64,000 bases of DNA from Microbacterium hominis NBRC 15708 (GTDB lineage: Bacteria > Actinomycetota > Actinomycetes > Actinomycetales > Microbacteriaceae), in NCBI RefSeq assembly GCF_001592125.1, contig NZ_BCWI01000001.1:248001-312000 (forward strand), written 5' to 3'. The notes under the pieces are model-generated. The model was not told where the DNA came from. It made no database searches and saw only the letters and a list, made by a program, of their open reading frames with translations. Each line of letters starts with the position of its first letter. The first letter of the stretch is position 1. Shown here piece after piece: positions 7,731 through 16,432 of the stretch. A program made the position numbers and the translations under genes.

Positions 7731-8681
7731 GTGCGCCGGATCCCTGCTGCCCTCGCCGTCGTCGGCCTCTCCGTCCTGACCCTGGTCGGGTGCGCGTCCG
7801 CATCCCCATCGGCCGCCGCGTGCCACCGTGGGGCCGACCCGTCCGGCGTGCTCGACACCGTGAGCGTCTCCGGCGCCGAAGGCACCCCCGAGGTGACCCT
7901 GAGCGCTCCCGTCTACGTCGATCACACCGTCGCCGTCGACGAGACCGTGGGTTCGGGCCAGCGCGTGACCTCCGACATGCAGGACGTGCAGTTCGCCATC
8001 ACGATCATGAGCGGCTCGACCGGGCAGAAGATCCTGACCTCCGGCACGCAGGTCACCCCGCTGTCGAAGTGGCGCGAGCAGTACGCCGGCTTCGCGGACA
8101 TGATGATGTGCGCGACGGAGGGCTCGCGGATCGTCGGGGCCGTGCCGGCCAGTGACCTCTCCGACGCCGCGGCTCAGGGCTGGGGCCTCAGCGGCAGCGA
8201 TGCGATCGTCGTCGCGATCGACCTCCAGAAGGTGTACCTCGCCGCCGCCGACGGTGTCCCGCAGTACAACGACCGCCGCGGCATGCCGTCGGTCGTGCTC
8301 GCGCCCGACGGCACACCCGGCGTCATCATCCCCGACACGGCCCCGCCCACCGATCTCGCGGTCGAGGTGCTGAAGAAGGGCGACGGCCCGGCCGTCGGCG
8401 GAACCGACAGCATCCGCATCAACTACACCGGCGTCACGTGGGCCGATCGCAAGGTCTTCGACTCGACGTGGGAGAACGGCGCCTCGGCGGCCGTCACCCT
8501 CGACGCGGTGGTGCCCGGCTTCGCTCAGGCGCTCGACGGCCAGACGGTCGGGTCGCAGATCCTCGTCGTGATCCCGCCGGCGCTCGGATACGGCGACACG
8601 GCGAGCGGCTCGATCCCCGCAGGATCGACGCTCGTGTTCGTCATCGACATCCTCGGCGTCGACACGCCCGCGACGAGCTGA
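7731..8681 (+). CDS. FKBP-type peptidyl-prolyl isomerase, secreted lipoprotein
   Basis: 316 residues. A lipoprotein signal peptide ends in the lipobox LVGC with C21 as the lipidated cysteine, so the protein is anchored outside the membrane. The C-terminal 110 residues form an FKBP domain (INYTGVTW, VVPGFAQALDG, IPPALGYGD, IPAGSTLVFVIDIL) expected to isomerise prolyl bonds in exported proteins. The stretch before it (about 60-175) looks like a second, degenerate FKBP domain lacking these active-site segments. In related Micrococcales such a gene usually follows pafA and precedes pafB; here it follows trmI directly. Confidence 0.92.
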   Translation: MRRIPAALAVVGLSVLTLVGCASASPSAAACHRGADPSGVLDTVSVSGAEGTPEVTLSAPVYVDHTVAVDETVGSGQRVTSDMQDVQFAITIMSGSTGQKILTSGTQVTPLSKWREQYAGFADMMMCATEGSRIVGAVPASDLSDAAAQGWGLSGSDAIVVAIDLQKVYLAAADGVPQYNDRRGMPSVVLAPDGTPGVIIPDTAPPTDLAVEVLKKGDGPAVGGTDSIRINYTGVTWADRKVFDSTWENGASAAVTLDAVVPGFAQALDGQTVGSQILVVIPPALGYGDTASGSIPAGSTLVFVIDILGVDTPATS

Positions 8682-8725
8682 CGACCGCGACCGCGCGGCA
8701 GCGCCGCCGGCGCACAGGCGACGCC

Positions 8726-8731
8726 TAAGAT
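8726..8731 (+). promoter_or_regulatory. -10 hexamer TAAGAT, leaderless start of pafB
   Basis: TAAGAT, 6 nt, then GTG 8738. No ribosome binding site. This would drive pafB-pafC as a leaderless operon. Confidence 0.6.
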
Positions 8732-8737
8732 TGTCGG

Positions 8738-9757
8738 GTGCCCACCGAGACCGTCCGCAGCGCGCCCGAGGAGCGTCTGGTCAACCTCGTCGTCGCCCTC
8801 ATGGCGACCGAGCAGGGGCTCACGAAAGACACCATCCTCGCCTCCGTCGCGGGCTACCGCGAGCAGAGCAGCGCCGGCGCGTCCAAGGATGCGCTCGAGA
8901 AGATGTTCGAGCGCGACAAGGAGAACCTGCGCTCGCTCGGCATCCCGGTCGAGACGATCGGCGACTACGCCGACCCGGACGATCTCCGCGAGGCGCGCTA
9001 CCGCATCCCGACGGCCGAGTACGAGCTGCCCGCCGACATCGAGTTCACCCCCGCCGAGCTCGCCGTCCTGAACCTCGCCGGCGGCGTGTGGAGCGAGAGC
9101 TCCATGTCGGCCGATGCGCGCAGCGGTCTGCGCAAGATCCGCGCGCTCGGCATCGAGGTCGACGCGCCGACCATCGGATACTCGCCGCGCGTCAACCTGC
9201 GGGAGGCCTCGTTCGGGCCGCTGCAGCGGGCGATCGAGCAGGGGCGCGTCGTCGAGTTCGCCTACCTCAAGGCCGGCGACGAGACCGCACGGGTGCGCCG
9301 CGTGCAGCCGTACGCCCTCGTCGAGTACGAGGCGCGCTGGCACGTGTACGGGTTCGACCTCGCGCAGGACGACGTGCGCACCTTCCTGCTGTCGCGCATC
9401 GTGTCGGATGTCGCGATCACCCGCGCCGGCTTCGACCTCGCGCTGCGCGAGGGCGCCGGTGAGCGCGCGCTGGCCGGTCTCGAGGCCCTCGCGGCCCGTC
9501 AGCAGGCGCTGCTCGAGATCGCGCCTGGCACCGAGGCCGCCCTGCGTCTGACCCGCCGCGCGACGGATGCCGAACAGGGGATCCGGGTGCCGTACGTGGA
9601 CGTCCACATCCTCGCCGACGAGCTCGCCTCCTACGGCCCGGAGGTGCGCGTGGTCGAGCCGGCCGCGCTGCGCGATCAGGTCATCGCACGACTCGAGCGC
9701 ACGCTCCGGCTGCACGCCGGCCCGGACGCCGCGACCGACGAGGGGGCGGGATCATGA
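8738..9757 (+). CDS. pafB: WYL-domain transcriptional regulator PafB
   Basis: 339 residues. N-terminal winged-helix-like region (10-75), a linker domain, then a WYL domain (about 150-235) and a C-terminal extension. PafB with PafC forms the DNA-damage activator that controls the mycobacterial LexA/RecA-independent response. The WYL signature itself is altered: residues 201-203 read W-H-V rather than W-Y-L, whereas PafC next door keeps W-Y-L. The stop overlaps the pafC start by ATGA. Order pafB-pafC-tatA-tatC-helY equals Rv2096c to Rv2092c. Regulation by single-stranded DNA is known for mycobacteria and inferred here. Confidence 0.93.
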   Translation: MPTETVRSAPEERLVNLVVALMATEQGLTKDTILASVAGYREQSSAGASKDALEKMFERDKENLRSLGIPVETIGDYADPDDLREARYRIPTAEYELPADIEFTPAELAVLNLAGGVWSESSMSADARSGLRKIRALGIEVDAPTIGYSPRVNLREASFGPLQRAIEQGRVVEFAYLKAGDETARVRRVQPYALVEYEARWHVYGFDLAQDDVRTFLLSRIVSDVAITRAGFDLALREGAGERALAGLEALAARQQALLEIAPGTEAALRLTRRATDAEQGIRVPYVDVHILADELASYGPEVRVVEPAALRDQVIARLERTLRLHAGPDAATDEGAGS

Positions 9758-10722
9758 GCCGTCGTCGCAAGCCGCTGCTGGCGACCGATCGGGCGGCGCT
9801 CATCCTGCAGCTCGTGCCCTACCTGATCGGGAAGGGCGAGGTGTCGCTCACCGAGGCCGCCGACGAATTCGACGTGACCGTCGAGCAGATGCGCGGGATG
9901 GTCGAGAAGCTCACCGTGATCGGCCTGCCCGGCGACGGCGGCTTCTGGCAGATGGCCAACGACCTGTTCGACATCGACTGGGACCTCCTGGACGAACAGG
10001 ACCTCATCGTGATCACGAACACGGTGGGTCTGGAGCGCACCCCACGGCTGACCGCACCGGAGGCGGCCGCGCTGCTGGCCGGGCTGCGTGTCGCGGCGAC
10101 CCTGCCCGGCGTCGGCGACAGCGGCGTCGTCCAGGGCCTGCTCGCCAAGCTCGCACGGGGCGCGTCGGGCGTGCCGGCCGATGTCATCGTCGCCCCCGAC
10201 ACGGTCGACGACGTGCGCCTGACCGTCGCGCAGGCTCTCCGCGAGCACGTCGCCGTGGCCTTCTCGTACCAGGCTCCCGATGCCGCGCCCACGACCCGCA
10301 CGGTCGACCCGGTCAAGGTGCACATCGCGGGAGGACAGTGGTACCTGCAGGGATGGTGCCATCTGCGCCAGGCGATGCGCACCTTCCATCTCGACCGCGT
10401 CTCCGACGTACGTCTGACCGACATCGCGAGCACCCACGGCGAAGACTCGGTGCCCGCGCTGTTCGAGGGCGCCGCGGGAGACGTCGAGGTCGAGGTCCGC
10501 TATCGCGCGTCGGCGGCGCCGCTGCTGGCCGACTACGTCGTGCTGGACGACCCGGCCACGATCGACGCGGAGATCCGGTCGGCCCGCGTCCGGGTGGGCG
10601 ACGCGCGGAGCCTCAAGCGGGTCGCGACGCGGCTCGGCGGCGACCTCGAGGTCGTCTCCCCGGATGCCGCGCGCCGCGCGACCGCCGCGTGGGCCGAAGC
10701 GGGGCTCGCCCAGTACCGCTGA
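9754..10722 (+). CDS. pafC: WYL-domain transcriptional regulator PafC
   Basis: 322 residues. Same build as PafB: N-terminal helix-turn-helix region (15-70), middle region and a WYL domain with the intact signature GGQWYLQGW (W196-Y197-L198) followed by FHLDRVSDV. PafB and PafC act together as a DNA-damage responsive transcription activator in mycobacteria. Despite the name (proteasome accessory factor), the proteins act on transcription and the link to the proteasome is only genomic. The ATG overlaps the pafB stop, so the two subunits should be made in equal amounts. Confidence 0.93.
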   Translation: MSRRRKPLLATDRAALILQLVPYLIGKGEVSLTEAADEFDVTVEQMRGMVEKLTVIGLPGDGGFWQMANDLFDIDWDLLDEQDLIVITNTVGLERTPRLTAPEAAALLAGLRVAATLPGVGDSGVVQGLLAKLARGASGVPADVIVAPDTVDDVRLTVAQALREHVAVAFSYQAPDAAPTTRTVDPVKVHIAGGQWYLQGWCHLRQAMRTFHLDRVSDVRLTDIASTHGEDSVPALFEGAAGDVEVEVRYRASAAPLLADYVVLDDPATIDAEIRSARVRVGDARSLKRVATRLGGDLEVVSPDAARRATAAWAEAGLAQYR

Positions 10723-10744
10723 ACCCATCCGTCGGGGCGGCAGG

Positions 10745-10750
10745 TAGACT
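10745..10750 (+). promoter_or_regulatory. -10 hexamer TAGACT for the tatA transcript (leadered)
   Basis: TAGACT lies 31 nt before the tatA ATG, so this promoter gives a leader of about 25 nt that contains the AGGAG ribosome binding site at 10771-10775. It contrasts with the leaderless promoters nearby. Confidence 0.6.
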
Positions 10751-10781
10751 GGCCAGCAACCCCACACCCGAGGAGACCCTC

Positions 10782-11012
10782 ATGCTCGGAGGCTTGACCG
10801 GCTGGCACCTGCTGGCCCTCGTCATCATCATCCTGCTCCTGTTCGGGGCGGCGAAGCTCCCGGCTCTGGCCAAGAGCGTCGGACAGTCCGCTCGTGTCTT
10901 CAAGGGCGAGATGAAGGCGATGAAGGAAGAGGACGCGCCCGCCGCGCCGACCGCACCCAACGGCACCAGCCCCGCCCCGACGGCGGAACCCGGTACCGAC
11001 ACCAAGCCCTGA
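10782..11012 (+). CDS. tatA: Twin-arginine translocase subunit TatA
   Basis: 76 residues. One N-terminal membrane helix (about 6-22), a hinge FGAAKLPALAK, an amphipathic helix, and an acidic/proline-rich tail (EEDAPAAPTAPNG). TatA oligomers form the passage for folded proteins in the Tat export system together with TatC. ATG at 10782 is supported by AGGAG 7 nt upstream. tatC starts 5 bp after the stop and helY overlaps tatC, so the three probably form one transcript. A TatB is not in the window. Confidence 0.95.
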   Translation: MLGGLTGWHLLALVIIILLLFGAAKLPALAKSVGQSARVFKGEMKAMKEEDAPAAPTAPNGTSPAPTAEPGTDTKP

Positions 11013-11017
11013 CACTC

Positions 11018-11830
11018 GTGGCCACGGTCGACTCCGCGCGCATCGCCGAAGAAGAGGGTCCGCGCCGTGACCGGCGGATGTCGCTGGGCGAGCACCTCAA
11101 GGAACTGCGCCGTCGGTTCATCATCGGGATCATCGCGCTCGTGGTGGGGATGGTCGTCGCGTGGATCTTCACCGATGCGATCATCTGGGCGATGACCGAG
11201 CCCATCCGCGTCGTCGCCGAGCAGCGCGGCGACGCCGACGTCGTCACGCTCATGTACCAGAGCATCACGGGCCCGTTCGACATGCGGCTGCGGATCTCGC
11301 TGGCCGTCGGCGTCATCATCTCGGCCCCCGTGTGGCTGTGGCAGGTGTGGGCGTTCCTGGTCCCCGGCCTCACGCGCAAGGAGGTCCGCTACACGATCGG
11401 CTTCGTCTCCGCGGCGATCCCGTTGTTCGCCGCGGGAGTGTTCGTCGGGTGGCTGATCATGCCCCACATCGTCGAGCTGATGGCGTCCTTCACGCCAGAG
11501 GGCGCCTCGAACATCTATGACTCGAAGTACTACTACGACTTCGTCTTCAAGCTCCTGCTCGTCGTCGGCGTCTCGTTCGTCCTGCCGGTGTTCCTCGTCG
11601 CGCTGAACCTCGCGGGCGTCATGAGCGGCATGGCGATCCTGAAGGGCTGGCGCGTGGCCATCCTCGTCGCCTCGGTCTTCGCGGCGCTCGCGACACCGGC
11701 CGCCGACATCGTGAGCATGCTGATGCTGGCCGGCATCCTCACCGTCCTCTTCTTCGCGGCCGCCGGTCTGTCCGTCCTGTTCGACCGTCGACGCGCCAAG
11801 CGCGAGAAGGCCCTCGGTCTCGAGCTGTGA
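11018..11830 (+). CDS. tatC: Sec-independent protein translocase subunit TatC
   Basis: 270 residues, six predicted membrane helices. The diagnostic N-terminal MSLGEHLKELRRR precedes the first helix and the conserved segment with a Phe-Asp (GPFDMRLRIS) and later PVFLVALNLAGVM are present. TatC recognises twin-arginine signal peptides. The GTG start at 11018 gives a 20-residue cytoplasmic N-terminus. The last codons end in a stop that overlaps the helY GTG (GTGA). Confidence 0.96.
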   Translation: MATVDSARIAEEEGPRRDRRMSLGEHLKELRRRFIIGIIALVVGMVVAWIFTDAIIWAMTEPIRVVAEQRGDADVVTLMYQSITGPFDMRLRISLAVGVIISAPVWLWQVWAFLVPGLTRKEVRYTIGFVSAAIPLFAAGVFVGWLIMPHIVELMASFTPEGASNIYDSKYYYDFVFKLLLVVGVSFVLPVFLVALNLAGVMSGMAILKGWRVAILVASVFAALATPAADIVSMLMLAGILTVLFFAAAGLSVLFDRRRAKREKALGLEL

Positions 11831-14337
11831 CGGATCCCGCCACTCGCTACGCACAGGCGCAGGCGCGTCAGGCCCACCCTCTCACCGCCGCCTTCGCCGA
11901 CGAGCAGAGGTTCGAGCTCGACCCGTTCCAGATCGCCGGATGCCACGCCCTGGAAGAGGGGCGCAGCGTGCTCGTCGCCGCACCCACCGGGGCGGGAAAG
12001 ACGATCGTCGGAGAGTTCGCCGTGCACCTCGCCATGCGCGAGCCGGGCGACAAGGCCTTCTACACGACCCCGATGAAGGCGCTGTCCAACCAGAAGTTCC
12101 GCGAGCTGCAGCAGGTCTACGGCGAGGACGAGGTCGGACTTCTCACCGGCGACACCAACATCAACGGGAACGCGCGCGTCGTCGTGATGACCACCGAGGT
12201 GCTGCGCAACATGCTCTACGCCGACTCGCCGGCGCTGCGCGGCTTGCGGTACGTCGTGATGGACGAGGTCCACTACCTCGCCGACCGCTTCCGCGGCGCC
12301 GTGTGGGAAGAGGTCATCATCCACCTGCCCGCGCGGGTGCGGCTGGTGTCGCTGTCGGCGACCGTCTCGAATGCCGAGGAGTTCGGCGACTGGCTCGACA
12401 CCGTGCGGGGGGACACCGCCGTCATCGTGTCCGAGACGCGACCGGTGCCCTTGGAACAGCACGTTCTCGTGCGCGGCGATCTGCTGCCCCTGTTCGACGA
12501 CCGCGCCGGCATCGCGACCGCGCAGGTGAACCAGGAGCTGATGCGCCTGAGGTCCGTGCGCGGCTCGTCGTTCGAGAGCAACCGGCGCGCGCAGGAGCAC
12601 CGCTCGCAGGAGCACCGTTCGCAGGGACACCGCGCCCACGGTCAGCGGTCCGCAGGCGACCGTGCGCCGGGACAGCGACCGTCCTCCGGCGGGCGGCGCC
12701 CCATGCGTGCGGCGAACGCCCAGCGCATCGAGCGCATCGATCGCCCGCAGGTCGTCGAGCTGCTCGCGCGCGCCAACCTGCTGCCCGCGATCTTCTTCAT
12801 CTTCAGCCGCGCGGGGTGCGAAGGCGCCGTGCAGCAGGTCCGACGTGCCGGCGTGCGGCTCACCGACCGTGACGAACGCGACGAGATCCGGCGCATCGTT
12901 GACGAGCGCACGGCCGCGCTTCCCGACGAGGACTTGGCCGTGCTCGGCTTCTGGGAGTGGCGCGAGAACCTGGAGCGCGGCATCGCCGCCCACCACGCGG
13001 GTCTGCTGCCCGCCTTCAAGGAGATCGTCGAGGAGCTCTTCCAGCACAAGCTCGTCAAGGTCGTCTTCGCGACCGAGACCCTCGCCCTCGGCATCAACAT
13101 GCCCGCGCGCACGGTTGTGCTCGAGAAGCTCGAGAAGTTCAACGGCGAGGCGCGGGTCGCGATCACCTCGGGGGAGTACACCCAGCTCACCGGACGCGCG
13201 GGACGCCGTGGCATCGACGTCGAGGGTCACGCCGTGATCCAGTGGACCGAGAGCCTCGATCCGCAGGCGGTGGCCGCGCTCGCCTCGCGGCGCACCTACC
13301 CGCTCAACTCCAGCTTCCGCCCGACCTACAACATGGCCGTGAACCTCATCGACCAGTTCGGGCGCGCCCGCGCGCGGGAGATCCTCGAATCCTCCTTCGC
13401 CCAGTTCCAGGCCGACCGCGCGGTCGTCGGCCTGGCGCGCGAGGTGAAGGAGGCCGAGGACTCGCTCGCCGGGTACACGGCGGCGATGACGTGCGATCGC
13501 GGCGATTTCGCCGAGTTCGCGCGGATGCGGCGTGAGCTCACGGATCTGGAGCGCAAGGGCGACCGGTCCAGCTCACCGAAGCTCCGCCAGCAGCGGCAGG
13601 AGCAGCTGGAGTCGTTGCGACGGCGTCTGAAGCGGCATCCGTGCCAGACCTGTCCCGATCGCGAGAAGCACGCCCGGTGGGCGGAGCGGTTCTGGAAGCT
13701 GCGGCGGCACACCGACAAGCTGCGTCAGCAGATCGATGCGCGCACCGGCACCGTCGCGCGCATCTTCGATCGCGTCGTCGACGTGCTCGCGGCGCTCGAC
13801 TACGTCGCGGTGGACGCCGACGGCGTGACCACGCTCACCGCGGCCGGCGCGACGATGAAGCGCATCTACGGCGAGCGCGATCTCCTCGTCGCCGAGTCGC
13901 TGCGCACCGGCATCTGGGCAGACCTGGATGCCGCGGGGCTCGCCGCGCTGGCCTGCAGCCTCGTCTACGAGCCGCGTCGCGACGAGAGCGGCCCGGGGGA
14001 GCGCGGGCTGCCGCGGGGCGCGTTCCGCGACGCGCTGGCGGCCACCCAAGAGCTCTGGGCGCGACTGGACGACCTCGAGCAGGACCATCGCCTTCCCGGG
14101 TCCGCGCCCGTCGCCACCGGCCTCGCCCCGGCGATGCACGCGTGGGCGCGCGGCGCGAGCCTCGACCGGGTGCTGCAGGAGGCCGACCTCGCCGCGGGCG
14201 ATTTCGTGCGCTGGACGAAACAGACCATCGATCTGCTCGATCAGCTGTCGATGGTCGCCGACCCGCCGATCGCGACCACGGCGCGCTCGGCGCTCGACGC
14301 CGTTCGTCGCGGCATCGTCGCTTACGGCTCGTTCTGA
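11827..14337 (+). CDS. helY: HelY/Ski2-like DEAD/DEAH-box RNA helicase
   Basis: 836 residues. RecA lobe 1 has Walker A APTGAGKT (52-59), DEVH (146-149) and SAT (SLSATVSNAEEF); lobe 2 has the AHHAGLLPAFKE segment and motif VI QLTGRAGRRGID. The C-terminal half contains the helical bundle and a four-cysteine-poor arch-like region (CQTCPDREKH). It belongs with Ski2/Mtr4-like helicases; M. tuberculosis HelY (Rv2092c) follows tatC as here. Odd feature: between the two lobes, residues about 256-292, there is a low-complexity insertion rich in His, Arg, Gln and Ser built from 15-nt DNA repeats. RNA substrate is inferred from family. Confidence 0.93.
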   Translation: MTDPATRYAQAQARQAHPLTAAFADEQRFELDPFQIAGCHALEEGRSVLVAAPTGAGKTIVGEFAVHLAMREPGDKAFYTTPMKALSNQKFRELQQVYGEDEVGLLTGDTNINGNARVVVMTTEVLRNMLYADSPALRGLRYVVMDEVHYLADRFRGAVWEEVIIHLPARVRLVSLSATVSNAEEFGDWLDTVRGDTAVIVSETRPVPLEQHVLVRGDLLPLFDDRAGIATAQVNQELMRLRSVRGSSFESNRRAQEHRSQEHRSQGHRAHGQRSAGDRAPGQRPSSGGRRPMRAANAQRIERIDRPQVVELLARANLLPAIFFIFSRAGCEGAVQQVRRAGVRLTDRDERDEIRRIVDERTAALPDEDLAVLGFWEWRENLERGIAAHHAGLLPAFKEIVEELFQHKLVKVVFATETLALGINMPARTVVLEKLEKFNGEARVAITSGEYTQLTGRAGRRGIDVEGHAVIQWTESLDPQAVAALASRRTYPLNSSFRPTYNMAVNLIDQFGRARAREILESSFAQFQADRAVVGLAREVKEAEDSLAGYTAAMTCDRGDFAEFARMRRELTDLERKGDRSSSPKLRQQRQEQLESLRRRLKRHPCQTCPDREKHARWAERFWKLRRHTDKLRQQIDARTGTVARIFDRVVDVLAALDYVAVDADGVTTLTAAGATMKRIYGERDLLVAESLRTGIWADLDAAGLAALACSLVYEPRRDESGPGERGLPRGAFRDALAATQELWARLDDLEQDHRLPGSAPVATGLAPAMHAWARGASLDRVLQEADLAAGDFVRWTKQTIDLLDQLSMVADPPIATTARSALDAVRRGIVAYGSF

Positions 14338-14348
14338 TCCCGCTCGCT

Positions 14349-14354
14349 TAGGCT
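14349..14354 (+). promoter_or_regulatory. -10 hexamer TAGGCT, leaderless start of lnt
   Basis: TAGGCT, 6 nt, then GTG 14361, in the 23-bp gap after helY. It indicates that lnt is not simply an extension of the helY transcript. Confidence 0.6.
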
Positions 14355-14360
14355 CGTTCC

Positions 14361-15953
14361 GTGCCCCGACGCCCGCGACCGTCCTCGCCGCCCCCGAGGC
14401 CGCTTCTGCCGCTGTGGGCCGCGGCGGTGACCTCGGCCGCGGCGGGGCTGCTGTTGACGCTCGCCTTCCCCGCCCTCTCGTGGTGGCCGGTGGTGTTCGT
14501 GGCCGTGCCCCTCGCGCTGGTCGGGCTCATCGGACGCAGCGTGCGTGGTGCGCTCCTGGTCGGGCTGCTGTTCGGAGCCGGGCTGTTCTTCGTGAACTTC
14601 TCCTTCACGGCGCGCTATCTCGGTCCGGTGCCGTGGATCGCGCTCGCGAGCCTCGAGTCCGTCCTCACCGCCGTGATGGCGGTGCCGATCGCCCTGGCCT
14701 ACCGCTGGCTTCCGCGGTGGGCGCCGGGAACGGCGGGTCGTCTGGTGGCGCTTCCGGCGCTCGTCGCGGGACTGTGGGTGTCGCGGGAGGAGCTGCAGGG
14801 GACATTCCCCTACGGAGGGTTCCCCTGGACGCGGATCGCCGTCACCCAGGCCGACTCTCCCCTGGTCGACGTGACGTCGTGGACGGGGATGAGCGGGCTG
14901 TCCTTCCTGATCGTCTTCGCCTGCGCCGCCGCCGTCGAGGCCGTGCGTCTGGGACGCCTGCGCGATCTGCGCACCGCGCTGCCGGCGGCGCTCACGGTGC
15001 TCGTGATGTTCCTGCTGCCGGCCTTCCCCACGACGGATGCCGGCAGCATCCGCGTGGGCGCGGTGCAGGGCAACGGGCCCGCCGGCTACTTCGACCAGCG
15101 GGCGGCCTACGACGTCCTGCGGGCTCAGCTGGCGGCGACGGCGCCGATCGAGGATGAGGACATCGACGTGCTGCTGTGGCCGGAGGGCGGCATCGACGCC
15201 GACGCCCTGTCGAACACGTCGGTGCGTGCCGCGCTCGACGCGCTCGCGGGCCGCATCGGCGCGCCGCTGCTCGTGAGCGGCGTGACCCAGCGGGGCGATC
15301 AGTACTTCAACTCGTCGATGCTCTGGAAGGACGGAGCCGACAACCCCGTCGCCCTGTACGACAAACGGCATCCCGTGCCCTTCGGGGAGTACGTGCCCGA
15401 TCGCTGGTTCTACGACATGCTGGCCCCGGATCTCATCGGGCTCATCCAGCGGGAGTACACGCCGGGCACGTCGACACCGATGTTCGACGTCGACGGTGTG
15501 GGCGTCGGTCTCGCCATCTGCTTCGACGTCATCTACGACGACGTGATCCGCGAGGGCGCTCTGGCCGGTGCTCAGGTCTTCATGTTCCAGACCAACAACG
15601 CCGACTTCCGGGGCACCGACGAGAACCTGCAGCAGCTCGCGTTCGCGCGGATCAGGGCCGTGGAGTCCGGTCGTGCGGTCGTGAACCTCTCCACCGTGGG
15701 AACCAGTCAGGTCATCGGTCCGGACGGGCGCACGATCGACGCCCTGCCCGCCGACGAGCCGGGGGCGATGGTCACCGACGTGCCGCTGCGCACCGGTCTG
15801 ACGCCCGGCATCCTGCTCGGCGAGGCCCTGCAGACCCTCCTCGGGTGGGGGAGCGTCCTCGCTCTGGCGGTGGTCGGCCTCGTCGCGCGGCGCCGCGCGC
15901 GCACGCCGAAGACGCCGACCCCCGAAGGGGCCGGCGTCATCACGGGGGAGTGA
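14361..15953 (+). CDS. lnt: Apolipoprotein N-acyltransferase Lnt
   Basis: 530 residues. Adds the third acyl chain to the N-terminal cysteine of lipoproteins at the outer face of the cytoplasmic membrane. About seven membrane helices frame a carbon-nitrogen hydrolase domain whose catalytic triad is visible: E275 in LLWPEGG, K335 in YDKRHPVPFGEY, and C387 in AICFDV. It pairs functionally with lgt, which is at 42592-43572. In M. tuberculosis the equivalent Lnt domain is fused to the Ppm1 synthase and also lies beside rbpA (Rv2051c-Rv2050); here no Ppm1 domain is attached. It converges with rbpA, 3 bp between stops. Confidence 0.95.
   Translation: MPRRPRPSSPPPRPLLPLWAAAVTSAAAGLLLTLAFPALSWWPVVFVAVPLALVGLIGRSVRGALLVGLLFGAGLFFVNFSFTARYLGPVPWIALASLESVLTAVMAVPIALAYRWLPRWAPGTAGRLVALPALVAGLWVSREELQGTFPYGGFPWTRIAVTQADSPLVDVTSWTGMSGLSFLIVFACAAAVEAVRLGRLRDLRTALPAALTVLVMFLLPAFPTTDAGSIRVGAVQGNGPAGYFDQRAAYDVLRAQLAATAPIEDEDIDVLLWPEGGIDADALSNTSVRAALDALAGRIGAPLLVSGVTQRGDQYFNSSMLWKDGADNPVALYDKRHPVPFGEYVPDRWFYDMLAPDLIGLIQREYTPGTSTPMFDVDGVGVGLAICFDVIYDDVIREGALAGAQVFMFQTNNADFRGTDENLQQLAFARIRAVESGRAVVNLSTVGTSQVIGPDGRTIDALPADEPGAMVTDVPLRTGLTPGILLGEALQTLLGWGSVLALAVVGLVARRRARTPKTPTPEGAGVITGE
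15911..15938. terminator. Hairpin within the last lnt codons, possible terminator
   Basis: GACGCCG (15911-15917) pairs with CGGCGTC (15932-15938); an A-C mismatch separates a further CCCC/GGGG stem; loop CGAA. No T-tract follows in either direction, so termination is only possible, but it is the sole stable structure at this convergent gene end. Confidence 0.35.
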
Positions 15954-15956
15954 GCG

Positions 15957-16331
15957 TCAGGCGCTGAGGCGAGCGTCGCCCGTGGCGCCGCGGCGGGCGC
16001 GCAGCAGAGCCAGGCGCTCCTCGAGCAGCTCCTCCAGCTCGGGCACCGTGCGACGCTCCAGGAGCATGTCCCAGTGCGTGCGGGGAGCCTTGTCGCCGGA
16101 GTGGTCGATCTCGACGACCGAGTCGCCGACGCGGAGCACGGCCTCGGCGCCGCAGGTGCGGCACTCCCAGGCCTCGGGAAGCTCGGCGTCCGCCGCGAAG
16201 GTCATCACGGTCTCGCGTCCGCACTGCGTGCAGACATACGTGTGGTTGGCGCGCTCATGGAACACGACGCCTTCCTCGCTCTGTAGGCTGGAGGCGCCGA
16301 GTCGGATGCCGCGCAGGCTGCGATCTGCCAT
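15957..16331 (-). CDS. rbpA: RNA polymerase-binding protein RbpA
   Basis: 124 residues. RbpA is an actinobacterial transcription factor that binds the primary sigma factor and stabilises the open promoter complex. The core domain has two CxxC pairs (CTQCGRE and CRTCGAE) that can bind zinc, as in Streptomyces RbpA. The C-terminal part THWDMLLERRTVPELEELL matches the sigma-interacting domain. The start MADRSLRGIRLG at 16331 is chosen from family length and a GAGAGG ribosome binding site 9 nt upstream on the minus strand; a TATAC-like -10 lies near 16358. Its gene order next to lnt matches M. tuberculosis. Confidence 0.96.
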   Translation of the reverse strand: MADRSLRGIRLGASSLQSEEGVVFHERANHTYVCTQCGRETVMTFAADAELPEAWECRTCGAEAVLRVGDSVVEIDHSGDKAPRTHWDMLLERRTVPELEELLEERLALLRARRGATGDARLSA

Positions 16332-16432
16332 TGTGTGGTCCTCTCGTCGTGTCAGGTATAACGCGCGCACCTGTGTGCATCATCCGAACGGGCGTCCGGC
16401 CACCCCCTTTCACAGGGGATGCTCAGCCCGGA

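Noticed and set aside
12590..12705. CRISPR-like array
   Set aside because: The 15-nt repeats are in frame inside helY, too short, with no spacers.
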